DNA from: CAYPHY01 sp964410625
GTDB lineage: Bacteria; Chloroflexota; Anaerolineae; Promineifilales; Promineifilaceae
Direction: 5' to 3'
NCBI GenBank assembly: GCA_964410625.1
Contig: CAYPHY010000040.1
Span: 1 to 48,060 of the forward strand
DNA length: 48,060 bases
In this document: piece after piece, positions 25,400 to 33,838 of the stretch
Layout: each line of letters opens with the position of its first letter
Position numbering within the stretch: position 1 is the stretch's first letter
Notes under the pieces: model-generated
Database searches by the model: none
What the model was told of the DNA's origin: nothing
What the model saw: the letters and a program-made list of their open reading frames with translations, nothing else
Made by a program: the position numbers and the translations under genes

Positions 25400-28300
25400 A
25401 TGACCACAGACCTGGCACAGAAGCATCTGGTGGTGCAGACGAAGTTGGTCGCGCCGCGCTTGCCGCGCCGGACGTTGCCCCGGCCGCGCCTGACACAGCG
25501 CTTGCTGGAAGCGGCCGACTATCGCCTGACGTTGGTGCAGGCGGGGGCCGGCTATGGCAAGTCCACCGCGCTGGCCGCATTGTCACAGCCGGGGCGGCGG
25601 CTGGCCTGGTACCATCTCGATAGCGAAGATACCGACCCGCTGCGCTTTCTGTTCCACCTCTGGCATAGCTTGCGCCTCGTCTTGCCCGATCTCTCCGAAG
25701 AGCCGCTGGCTATCCTGGAAGCATCCGGCTCGACGGGCCTGCCCTCCGGGCGCGACTGGAACGCGGCCGTTGACGCGCTCTGCAACGCGCTAATGATGGA
25801 GACGAGCGAAACGCTGTTGTTTGTTCTCGATGACTTTCATCAACTCGACAGCAGCACCGCCTCCTTGCGTATTCTCGACCGGTTGATCGGCCGCGCCCCA
25901 GACAACTTGCACTTCATCCTCGCCGGTCGCTATCCTATCCGCTTGCCGGGGCTGGTCAACTGGCAGGCGCGTAGCCAGGTGTTGGAAATTGGACAAGAAG
26001 AGTTGTTGTTTACTGTTGCGGAAGTGGCTGCCCTCTTTCGCGAACGGTATGGGCTGCCGTTGTCGGCCGAGCAAGTGGGGTTGCTGGCCGAACGGGTGGA
26101 AGGGTGGCCGATGGCCTTGCCGCTGGTCTGGCAACGGCTGCAACGCCAACCGGCCGTCCCGCTGGGGCAGGCATTGGCGCAACTGTCCGGTTCCGGCAGT
26201 GCCTTGTTCACCTTTTTGGGGCAGGAGGTGATCGCCCAACAACCGGCGGACATCCAGGCGTTTTTGCGGCGCACGGCCGTCTTGCGCCAGTTGACCGCTG
26301 AACTCTGTGACGCCCTACGCGACGCCCACGACAGCGAACAGATTTTGCACTATCTTGTCGAAAATGGGCTGTTTGCCATTGATCTCGGTGGTGGAACAGT
26401 GCGTTACCATCGCCTCTTTCACGATTTGCTGCATACCCAGCTTGAGCCGCAAACGGCCGCAGCCGCCCACCGCGCCGCGGCCGTCTTCTTCCAGGCACGA
26501 GGCGAGTTAGAAGAGGCGATCTATCACTTTCTGGCCGGGGCGCGGCTGGGCGACGAGGCTGCCTATGAAGAAGCGGCGACGCTGATTGAGCAGTTGGGGA
26601 GCGGCCGTGTTCGCGCCGGGCATCTGGATACGGTGGCTGGATGGATCAGTGCTTTGCCGCCGGAGGTGCTATATGAACGGCCGCCCTTGCTGATCTGTCT
26701 CGGCGACATCGCCCGCTTGCATAGCCGCTTTGATGAGGCATTGGGCTGGTACCAACAGGCGGAGAGCCGCAGCCGGATGCGTGGCGACATCCCTGGCGTG
26801 GGGCAGGCGTTGCGCGGGCAGGCGCGAATCTATCTCGACACAGTAAATCCTAGCCAGGCGGAACGCTTGTTGCAAGAGGCGTTACGTCTGTCTGATGGAC
26901 AGGACGACCGCGAAGGGCGGGCGCGGCTGCTGGAATTGTTGGCGGAAAACCTGCTCAATCGCGGCCGAGCCGAAGAAGCACAACGTTACCAGGCCCAAGC
27001 CCGCGCTTTGCGTGATGAGGGGCCAGATGAGGCTGATCTGTCGGTGCGCTTGTTGCTCCGTACCGGGCGGTTAGATGAGGCGCGGACGCTGTTGGAGGCG
27101 CGAGTGCGGGCGGAGGCGGCCGAGCCGGTGTTGCGGCCGCGTGCCCATCGCGAAACCTTTTTGTTGCTCTCGCTGATCCTGGCTATGCAAGGAGAGCGGG
27201 AGGGGGCGTTTCGCCATGCGCTGGCCGGGATGGAGCGGGGGGAAGCGTTGCATTCCCCCTTCATCACTGCTGTTGGCTATATGCGCCAGGGCCATGCCTA
27301 TTTGCTCGACAAACGGCAGGAGAGCTATGCGGCCGCGCTGGATTGTTACCACAAGGCGATTGCTCTGAGTGAGGAGCTGCTTGTTCCGCGGCTGAAGGTG
27401 GAGGCGTATTGGGGCGTATGCCAGGCGCATGGCTTTGCCGGGGCGTTGGCGGCGGCCGAAGCAGCGGCGGCGACCGGCGTGGAGCAGGCAACGATTGCCG
27501 GGGATGCCTGGGTGGCGGCGGTGATTCGCACGGCGATGGGCGCGGGGTATGTGTTGGCGGCCGTCTATGACCGCGCCGTCGAATGGCTGGCGGAAGCGTT
27601 GACCGCCTTTCGTGAATGTGGCGACACTTATGGCGAGGCGGTCGTACGGCTTTGGCTTTGTCTGCTTTGGCAACAGACGGGCGATCAGGTACGTTGCCAA
27701 CGGGACGTCGCCGATCTCCTGCGCCTGGTGGAGCTACACCACTATGACTACCTCTTTTTACGCCCCACCTTGCTCGGTCCGCCCGACCTGCACGCGCTGA
27801 TCCCGCTCCTGCTCATCGCTCGCGACGGAGCCTCAACCAATACAGCAATAACCGATACATCCACCCCTGTCCAGCAAACGGCCGAACGCCTGCTCGCTCT
27901 CCTTGACCTGGACCGTCTGCAATTTCATCCGGGCTACCAGTTACGAGTGCAAACGTTGGGCAACTTCCGTGTCTGGCGTGGGGCGGAGGAGGTCCCGGCG
28001 GCCGATTGGCAGCGACAGTCGGCGAAGCTGCTCTTTCAACTGTTGCTGACCCATTCCCGGCGATTGTTGGAACGCGAGGAGATTATCGAACAGCTATGGC
28101 CGAGCCAATCGCCGGAGGAAGGGCAGCGCACCTTTAAGGCCGCCTATAGTTCGCTGTGCCGGGCGCTGGAGCCGGAACGGGACCGTAACGCGCCATCGGC
28201 CTATGTGTTGCGTGATGGTTCGCGCTATAGTTTGCGGCCGGAAGCGGATTTGTGGCTGGATACGGCCGAGTTTGATCGCCTGCTAAAAAGTGGCGACCAC

Positions 28301-28735
28301 TATTGGACAAACGGCGAGACAGAAGAAGCGATCAGTAGCTACCGGCAGGCATTGGCCTTGTATGAAGGGCAATATTTAGAGGCCTATCCTTATGAAGAGT
28401 GGTGTATTGAGGAGCGTGAACGGTTGCTGACCGCTTATTTACGCACGGCCGAGCGTCTGGCGGGGCTACTGGCTGAGGAAGGGGCGTGGTCAGAGGTGAT
28501 TGCCACCTGCCGCCTGATTCTGGCTCGTGACAATTGCTGGGAAGCGGCTTACCGGCTGATGATGACCGCCTATGCTCGCCAGGGTAACCAGGCGCAACTG
28601 TTGCGAACCTACCAGCGTTGTGTGGCTGCGCTTCGAGAAGAGCTTGGTGTGGAGCCATCGGCGGCGACGGTGGGTTTATATGAAAAACTGTTGGAGCAAA
28701 CGATGAGTAGTCCTCAGTTGGTAGTAGGGCAGTAG
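25400..28735 (+). CDS. MalT-like ATPase transcription regulator with C-terminal SARP/BTAD domain
   Basis: This 1111-residue regulator has an N-terminal STAND-type ATPase module (P-loop AGAGYGKST, about residue 50; FVLDDFHQLD as Walker B) followed by TPR-like helical repeats (about 340-780). The C-terminal third is a winged-helix DNA-binding domain (VQTLGNFRVWRG... about 850-950) and a bacterial transcriptional activation domain (FDRLLKSG... about 965-1110). It probably senses a ligand and activates nearby genes; the ligand and targets are unknown. The frame could be extended with a GTG at 25379, but that part is repeat. No SD is visible and a hairpin covers the site where one would lie. Confidence 0.9.
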   Translation: MTTDLAQKHLVVQTKLVAPRLPRRTLPRPRLTQRLLEAADYRLTLVQAGAGYGKSTALAALSQPGRRLAWYHLDSEDTDPLRFLFHLWHSLRLVLPDLSEEPLAILEASGSTGLPSGRDWNAAVDALCNALMMETSETLLFVLDDFHQLDSSTASLRILDRLIGRAPDNLHFILAGRYPIRLPGLVNWQARSQVLEIGQEELLFTVAEVAALFRERYGLPLSAEQVGLLAERVEGWPMALPLVWQRLQRQPAVPLGQALAQLSGSGSALFTFLGQEVIAQQPADIQAFLRRTAVLRQLTAELCDALRDAHDSEQILHYLVENGLFAIDLGGGTVRYHRLFHDLLHTQLEPQTAAAAHRAAAVFFQARGELEEAIYHFLAGARLGDEAAYEEAATLIEQLGSGRVRAGHLDTVAGWISALPPEVLYERPPLLICLGDIARLHSRFDEALGWYQQAESRSRMRGDIPGVGQALRGQARIYLDTVNPSQAERLLQEALRLSDGQDDREGRARLLELLAENLLNRGRAEEAQRYQAQARALRDEGPDEADLSVRLLLRTGRLDEARTLLEARVRAEAAEPVLRPRAHRETFLLLSLILAMQGEREGAFRHALAGMERGEALHSPFITAVGYMRQGHAYLLDKRQESYAAALDCYHKAIALSEELLVPRLKVEAYWGVCQAHGFAGALAAAEAAAATGVEQATIAGDAWVAAVIRTAMGAGYVLAAVYDRAVEWLAEALTAFRECGDTYGEAVVRLWLCLLWQQTGDQVRCQRDVADLLRLVELHHYDYLFLRPTLLGPPDLHALIPLLLIARDGASTNTAITDTSTPVQQTAERLLALLDLDRLQFHPGYQLRVQTLGNFRVWRGAEEVPAADWQRQSAKLLFQLLLTHSRRLLEREEIIEQLWPSQSPEEGQRTFKAAYSSLCRALEPERDRNAPSAYVLRDGSRYSLRPEADLWLDTAEFDRLLKSGDHYWTNGETEEAISSYRQALALYEGQYLEAYPYEEWCIEERERLLTAYLRTAERLAGLLAEEGAWSEVIATCRLILARDNCWEAAYRLMMTAYARQGNQAQLLRTYQRCVAALREELGVEPSAATVGLYEKLLEQTMSSPQLVVGQ

Positions 28736-28821
28736 ACAGTAAAGTACATCTGTCACTTTTCTTATAAGGTTCTTGTGTGGAGGGCACGACGGAGCAGGCA
28801 AAATGAAAGATAATCAGGGTA

Positions 28822-29559
28822 ATGGATGATTTAACACGTGATTTGGTTGAAGTCAATGGTGTCACAGTAGACAGAGGAGAAGCGTTTGCCCGGCTGCACG
28901 CAGAGATGCGGGCGTGCCGGTTGTGCCTGGAGGCGGGGTATGAGATTGCTCCAGGGCCTGTATTTCGCGGCGGGCCGGAGTCCAGACTGATGTTGATCGG
29001 GCAGGCACCGGGGCCGACGGAAGCGGTGGTCAAACGGCCGTTCAATGCTGGCAGCGGCCGTCGCCTCTTTCAATGGTTGGCTGAAGCGGGCTGGGACGAA
29101 GAGGAGTTCCGCGAGCGACACTATATGACGGCCGTGACCAAGTGTTATCCCGGCCGCAGCGCGACGGGCAAAGGGGACCGCGTCGCCAGCAAAGCGGAAC
29201 AGGCGTTGTGCCGTCCCTATTTAGAGCGCGAGATCGCCCTGGTCAATCCGCGCGTGATCTTGCTGGTTGGTGGGTTGGCGATCCGCCTCTTTTATCCGGC
29301 GTCGGCACGGCTGGAGCATGTGGTGGGGACGGCCGCCTACTTCCCGCCCGACACGTTGACCAATCCGGTCAACTTCGATCTTAGTCAGTCCGAACAGTTG
29401 ACGGCGTTTGATCCGGCGAAGGACCGGTGCGGCCGTTGGGTCGTCCCGCTCCCCCATCCCTCCGGCGCGAGTCTATGGCCGAACAAGGCGGAGAATCGGG
29501 TGTTGATCGGCCGAGCAATGGCGTTGCTGGGAGAGATTCGGCAGAGTTTTGATCTTTAG
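28822..29559 (+). CDS. Uracil-DNA glycosylase superfamily protein, iron-sulfur type
   Basis: The sequence fits the family 4/5-like group of uracil-DNA glycosylases, which remove uracil from DNA. Motif 1 is GQAPGPTE (about 61-68), and the C-terminal motif is HPSGASLW (about 212-219). Four cysteines, CRLC (32-35) plus one in TKCYPG and one in ALCRPY, are spaced like a 4Fe-4S site. The length of 245 residues fits. The variation from the classical GEAPG makes the exact subfamily uncertain. It starts with a weak SD (CAGGGT). Confidence 0.85.
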   Translation: MDDLTRDLVEVNGVTVDRGEAFARLHAEMRACRLCLEAGYEIAPGPVFRGGPESRLMLIGQAPGPTEAVVKRPFNAGSGRRLFQWLAEAGWDEEEFRERHYMTAVTKCYPGRSATGKGDRVASKAEQALCRPYLEREIALVNPRVILLVGGLAIRLFYPASARLEHVVGTAAYFPPDTLTNPVNFDLSQSEQLTAFDPAKDRCGRWVVPLPHPSGASLWPNKAENRVLIGRAMALLGEIRQSFDL

Positions 29560-29580
29560 ATTTTCAGGTATATTTCGACT

Positions 29581-30192
29581 ATGGATAATGTCAACGACGT
29601 ACTTGACGCCGGGGTGCAACAGGACAGTCCCTCGGTATTAGACCCAGACCAGTTGCTAACGGCCGAATTTCAATATATCGCCCAAACTGCTTTCCAGGCG
29701 AATGAGGACCGGGCGCGGGTCAGTACGTTTTATATTGTCACGTTGGGGTCGTTGGTGGCGGCGTTGTTTAGTGGGCAACTGGATACGGTGGGCGATCCGG
29801 CCGACATCAATCGCGGTTTTGCTATGCTCTTTTTGGCGGTTAGTTTGTTTGGCTTGCTGACGCTGTTACAGCTTGTGCGGCTGCGGCAGGCGTGGCGGGA
29901 AAGCGCGTTGGCGATGAACCAGATTAAACAGTTTTATATCGAGCATTATCCCGACTTGCCACTCAATGATGCACTCCGCTGGCAGAATGTGAACTTACCG
30001 GCGCTCTATAAGCCATGGAGCATCGGCTTTTTGCAGATGTTGCAAGTTGCTATCTTGAGTGGCGTCACCTTTGGAACTGCGGTTCTTTTTCTTGGCTTTG
30101 CGACTGGACAAAGCTATTGGGGGCTGGCGATCATCCTCGGCCTTCTGTTTGCCATTTTGCAGGTATTCCTCTACTGGCGTTTGCTGCGATAG
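29581..30192 (+). CDS. Uncharacterised membrane protein, about four helices
   Basis: I do not recognise this 203-residue protein. A soluble N-terminal part (about 1-50) is followed by two membrane helices (about 55-75 and 80-103), a cytoplasmic amphipathic stretch (about 105-140, QIKQFYIEHYPDLPLNDALRW) and two more helices (about 148-200). It begins 21 nt after the uracil-DNA glycosylase stop and may share its transcript. Confidence 0.75.
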   Translation: MDNVNDVLDAGVQQDSPSVLDPDQLLTAEFQYIAQTAFQANEDRARVSTFYIVTLGSLVAALFSGQLDTVGDPADINRGFAMLFLAVSLFGLLTLLQLVRLRQAWRESALAMNQIKQFYIEHYPDLPLNDALRWQNVNLPALYKPWSIGFLQMLQVAILSGVTFGTAVLFLGFATGQSYWGLAIILGLLFAILQVFLYWRLLR

Positions 30193-30198
30193 CCCCGC

Positions 30199-30627
30199 TC
30201 AGGGCTGTTCTTCGGCCGCCAGTGGCAGATGCTCTGGCCCAAAGTAGTCGGGCAACAGGCTAAACATCGTCGTTTCACGGACATTACCAGCCGCGTCGCT
30301 CAACCAGATCGGCACATCCTTGCCGCGCACAAATTCGCTCAGCACCTGGCGGCAAGCCCCGCAAGGTGACCCGCCATTCTCCGTGCAAACGGCGACAGCG
30401 ACGATTCGCTGCGCTCCTTCGGACACCGCCTTGAAGACGGCCGTTCGCTCGGCACAATTGGTCAACCCATAGGAAGCATTTTCTACATTGACGCCGGTGA
30501 AGAGACGGCCGTCATCGGTCAGCACGGCCGCGCCCACCCGGTAATGGGAGTAGGGCGCATACGCTCGTTCCCGTACCTGGCAAGCGGCCGTAATCAGTTC
30601 TTCGCGTTGCCCTTCTGAAATAGTCAT
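30199..30627 (-). CDS. cdd: Cytidine deaminase
   Basis: Cdd deaminates cytidine to uridine in pyrimidine salvage. The zinc and catalytic motif NCAERTA (about residue 53) and the second zinc motif PCGACRQVLSEF (about 88) are complete. The length of 142 residues is normal for the homotetrameric type. An SD-like GGGAGGG lies 10 nt before the ATG. It is convergent with the membrane protein gene, with a 6-nt gap between stops. Confidence 0.95.
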   Translation of the reverse strand: MTISEGQREELITAACQVRERAYAPYSHYRVGAAVLTDDGRLFTGVNVENASYGLTNCAERTAVFKAVSEGAQRIVAVAVCTENGGSPCGACRQVLSEFVRGKDVPIWLSDAAGNVRETTMFSLLPDYFGPEHLPLAAEEQP

Positions 30628-30667
30628 CGTTCCGCTACCCTCCCTGACCTGAGTCGCTTTTAACCTT

Positions 30668-30757
30668 TAACCACGGATTAGACGGAGTAAGACGGATTTT
30701 CTTTTTAGGCAAAGTTATAACGGAAAATCAGCTTGATCTGCGCCATCCGCGTAACCA
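30668..30757. repeat. Degenerate word-type inverted repeat, family B
   Basis: Left-hand words of type ACCACGGATT and AGACGGATT face right-hand words CTGATCTGCG and CCATCCGCG. Pairing is imperfect and covers much of the gap between the cytidine deaminase and GlmU-like genes. Confidence 0.55.
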
Positions 30758-30760
30758 TTT

Positions 30761-31810
30761 TTACAAAAGGCCTTCTTTTGGTGATAAGCTGCCCCTGACC
30801 AGTGCGTTTTGGCGAATAACGACATCATCGGGAACAGTCCTCTTTTCTATCACTGACTGCTCAATCCAGCAATGATTGCCGACCTGGCTGTTGCGTAAAA
30901 TGGTATTCGGGCCAATGGTACAATCTTCACCGATGTGGGTTGTCCCTTGTAAAAAGGTGTTGGGCCAGATCACCGTATCCTGGCCGATAACCACATCGGG
31001 GTCAATATAGGTCGCCTCTGGGTCAACCAGTGTTACGCCATTGTTAAGCCAGTGCTGCGCGGTGCGTCGCCGGAATGCTTTTTCAACGGCCGCCAACTCC
31101 GCTCGCGTACCAGCTCCTAGTACCTCCTCCGGGTCATCTTCCACAATCGCTTCGACCGCCAATCCTTGTTTATTTGCTATCTCGACCAGATCGGTCAGGT
31201 AATACTCCTGCCCACCTCTGGCCTGGCGCAAGGGCAAATGGGGGATGTTGGCCCACAGCCAGGCGGCGTCAAAACAGTAGACGCCGATATTGAGTTCGGG
31301 GATTGCCAGCAACTCGCTGGTGTTCGGCCGTTGCCGCGCTTCAGCCACTTCGACGATTTCCAGCACTCGGCCGTCGGTCCCGCGCACAATACGGCCGAAG
31401 GTGCTTTCCGGCGGCCCCAGTCCGGTGAGCATGACAATGGCTGCCCCTGTTTCTTGTTGTCGTTTTGCCAATTGGGAGAGGGTTTGCGGCCGTAGCAGGG
31501 GCATATCGGCATAGGTGATCAATACCTGGTCTGATTGTCCATTGAGGACGGCCGCTGCCATTTGCGCGGCGTGGCCCGTTCCCAATTGTTCCGGTTGCAC
31601 CACATAGGTGGCCGCATCGCCGAGGAGCGAGCGCACCCCGTCCTCTCCTGGCCCGACAATCAGCACCGGTGGCAAGTCGGCTACCGCTTGTGCGGCGAGA
31701 AAGACGTGTTGCACCATCGGACGGCCGCCGACCTCATGCAAAATCTTCTGCTTGCGCGACTGCATCCGTGTTCCCTGTCCGGCGGCGAGAATAACAATTG
31801 CGAGGGTCAT
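30761..31810 (-). CDS. UDP-GlcNAc pyrophosphorylase-like protein, GlmU N-terminal type with short left-handed helix
   Basis: The N-terminal nucleotidyltransferase domain (about 1-235) matches GlmU: ILAAGQGTRMQSRKQKILHEVGG, YADMPLLRPQTL and NIGVYCFDA. This domain couples GlcNAc-1-phosphate with UTP. The C-terminal hexapeptide part has only a few coils (VIGQDTVIWPNTFL, IGEDCTIGPNTIL, QVGNHCWIEQS) and ends at residue 349. The acetyltransferase half of true GlmU (about 450 residues) is largely missing. So it can be a uridyltransferase but probably not the bifunctional enzyme. There is no SD before the ATG, and a word array (31821-31912) lies directly upstream. Confidence 0.85.
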   Translation of the reverse strand: MTLAIVILAAGQGTRMQSRKQKILHEVGGRPMVQHVFLAAQAVADLPPVLIVGPGEDGVRSLLGDAATYVVQPEQLGTGHAAQMAAAVLNGQSDQVLITYADMPLLRPQTLSQLAKRQQETGAAIVMLTGLGPPESTFGRIVRGTDGRVLEIVEVAEARQRPNTSELLAIPELNIGVYCFDAAWLWANIPHLPLRQARGGQEYYLTDLVEIANKQGLAVEAIVEDDPEEVLGAGTRAELAAVEKAFRRRTAQHWLNNGVTLVDPEATYIDPDVVIGQDTVIWPNTFLQGTTHIGEDCTIGPNTILRNSQVGNHCWIEQSVIEKRTVPDDVVIRQNALVRGSLSPKEGLL

Positions 31811-31820
31811 AATAGAAGGT

Positions 31821-31912
31821 TATTTGTATATTGGTGTATTGGTCTATTGGGATACCAAGATGGTTAGAGCCAATAAACGAATAGACAAATATACCAATAG
31901 ACCGATATACAA
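31821..31912. repeat. Word-type inverted repeat (ATTGGTCTATTGG word)
   Basis: Left-hand words TATATTGGTG, TATTGGTCTATTGG face right-hand words CCAATAGACC and ACCAATAG; GGTCTATTGG (31841-31850) pairs with CCAATAGACC (31895-31904). It fills the gap between the GlmU-like start and the tRNA-Gln terminator. Confidence 0.75.
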
Positions 31913-31946
31913 CAAAAAGAGGACTGGTTTTCACAACACAGTCCTC
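31911..31946 (-). terminator. Intrinsic terminator of tRNA-Gln
   Basis: Read on the minus strand, GAGGACTG (31939-31946) and CAGTCCTC (31919-31926) form an 8-bp stem followed by the T-run TTTTTG. It lies 21 nt past the 3' end of the tRNA. Confidence 0.8.
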
Positions 31947-31966
31947 ATCACCAAACCTTTTTCTAG

Positions 31967-32038
31967 CTGGGGCGGAAGGATTCGAACCTCCGAATGGCGG
32001 GTTCAAAGCCCGCTGCCTTACCACTTGGCGACGCCCCA
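31967..32038 (-). tRNA. tRNA-Gln (anticodon TTG)
   Basis: The minus strand gives a complete cloverleaf of 72 nt: acceptor TGGGGCG with CGCCCCA, D-arm GCCAAGTGGTAAGGC, anticodon stem GCGGG with CCCGC around loop CTTTGAA (anticodon TTG, Gln), and T-arm GGAGGTTCGAATCCTTC. The discriminator is G and CCA is not encoded. Confidence 0.95.
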
Positions 32039-32233
32039 TTGCACCCTGAATATTAGCACACGGCCGCTGTTTTCGCAAACTCCTCAGGCATAATCCTGTT
32101 CCATCATAGGCAGCTTTCTATCACCTAAAGCCAACTAAAGCTGTGTCCGCTATAGCCGACGAGAAACAGCGGCCGTGTGTCCATTCGATGCAAATGGGTA
32201 AGCGCTAGAACCAAAAACCAGGATCGCGAACCC

Positions 32234-33595
32234 TTAGCGCCGGAGCGGTGGGTTGGCGTTGTGGACGAGATCGAGCGCCATTTCGGGGAACCAGTCGCCT
32301 GCCCTTGGGTCAATCAGCCCCCACTCCGGATCAACTGTTTCACCGGCCGGGCCGAGGCCGCGCGTGCATTCACCGTCTGACTCGCCCGGAATTTTGATCC
32401 ACAGGTAGGCGTCGAGTAACGGATGGCCGGTATCGGCCGTCGGCCGAATCCCTAGCCCCCGGCCCGGTGGGTTGCACCAATCCTGCGGATCGGGATAGAC
32501 ACCGGCCGGCGGTTCCCACGGCCCAGCGCCATTGCGGCTGGTATCAATGACGAAGTGGGTTGTTGGTTGCGTGCCGCCCAACATGTTGCTATAGCGTAGG
32601 TTGATCCCCGACGTGTTGAGGAATTCGTTATCGGTGTCGTCGCTCCATTCACCATAGGGACTCAACGCTACGCCGGTCCATTCACCAAGCAACTCGGCGA
32701 TCTTCGCCGGAAGTGGGCCGCCATTCCAATATTGGTTTGGACAGTTAAAGAAATCACCGGCGTTGACCGCAGTGGCATAGGCGATACAGTCGGAGATCCA
32801 ATTTCCATAGTGGACCAGGTTTGCCGTGAACTGGTAGTTGGAGGCGTTGAGATAAAAGCCATCGGCACGCTCGACACCGGCCAATTCCAGGCGCTCGGCC
32901 GTATCACCCACACCAAGCCACGCGCTATGTGTACCATCAAGGTAGACAGCGACATTTCGCTTGGCCTTCAGTGCATCCACCGCATAATTGAGCATCAGGA
33001 AGCGGTCAGCGGCCGCGCTTGCCGGGTCCGCTTCGGCCGGTTGGCACCACTCCAGCGCGTCGTTGCCATCCGCGCTGCCGTATGGGTCGTACCAGGGGAT
33101 GATCCCCAGGCCGTCCGGCTCCAAGATGACGATTGCCCTGGCGTTGCCGATTCCCGCCGCAAAGGCGTCAATCCAGGCCTTATACTCTTCGACCGTGGTC
33201 GCGCCACCGGCCGAGAATTGCGAACAGTCACGGAAGGGCAAATTGTAGGCTACCAAAATGGGAACGATGCGCTTGCCGCTACGCTTGACCTGGCGGATGG
33301 TGTTTTTCACCTCTTGCCGGACTTGCCGGGGGGTGCCCTGGGTGAACCAGACCGCTTGCGGTGTTTCAATCATATCGCCGATCAGCAAAGCGTCAGGCTT
33401 TCGGCCGCTGGCGTTGAGTTCGGAAATCTGTTTTTTCGCACCAGGGTTTGGCTTTGGAACAAAAAAACGGGTCCCAGGATCAAGGCCTTGTGCAGTTTCC
33501 TCCCTGGCAATGGTCAATCCTGACACCGAGACGAGCAGTACAATCAGCAAGGCAGTAACAACAAAGAGACGAGTGAGCTTTCTTTGATTCCCCAT
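32234..33595 (-). CDS. Secreted glycoside hydrolase family 6 (cellulase) protein
   Basis: GH6 enzymes cut beta-1,4-glucan by an inverting mechanism. A signal peptide (about 11-28) precedes the catalytic domain. The signature ILEPDGLGIIPWY, with an acid-candidate Asp, lies near residue 162. Further landmarks are YLDGTHSAWLG, GFYLNASNYQ, FVIDTSRNGAGPW and a C-terminal DAYLWIKIPGESDGEC. There is no carbohydrate-binding module or linker. The length of 453 residues is in range. A good SD (AAAGGAG) precedes the ATG. Endo- versus exo-action cannot be told. Confidence 0.92.
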   Translation of the reverse strand: MGNQRKLTRLFVVTALLIVLLVSVSGLTIAREETAQGLDPGTRFFVPKPNPGAKKQISELNASGRKPDALLIGDMIETPQAVWFTQGTPRQVRQEVKNTIRQVKRSGKRIVPILVAYNLPFRDCSQFSAGGATTVEEYKAWIDAFAAGIGNARAIVILEPDGLGIIPWYDPYGSADGNDALEWCQPAEADPASAAADRFLMLNYAVDALKAKRNVAVYLDGTHSAWLGVGDTAERLELAGVERADGFYLNASNYQFTANLVHYGNWISDCIAYATAVNAGDFFNCPNQYWNGGPLPAKIAELLGEWTGVALSPYGEWSDDTDNEFLNTSGINLRYSNMLGGTQPTTHFVIDTSRNGAGPWEPPAGVYPDPQDWCNPPGRGLGIRPTADTGHPLLDAYLWIKIPGESDGECTRGLGPAGETVDPEWGLIDPRAGDWFPEMALDLVHNANPPLRR

Positions 33596-33838
33596 TTCTT
33601 TCTCCTTTCGTTCTTTCTTCGCGCGTCAGACGGCTTACCTTGCTAATTGAGTGCGCTTCCAGTGATTTGACGCCGAAAAATATACTGTTTATGTCAAATG
33701 TATTGTGAAAAAATTTGCTGTTAATCCTTCCCTGATCACACCAAAAGTATGGTGTTTAGGAGCGCCTCCATTGTGTAGTATACACTAATCGCGTCCTATA
33801 GATTTGTCAATAGGCAACAAGCGCCTGAGAGCGAATTG

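Noticed and set aside
28332..29045. 237-codon open frame on the minus strand
   Set aside because: It lies antisense to the regulator and glycosylase genes, whose motifs are clear, and has no recognisable domain.
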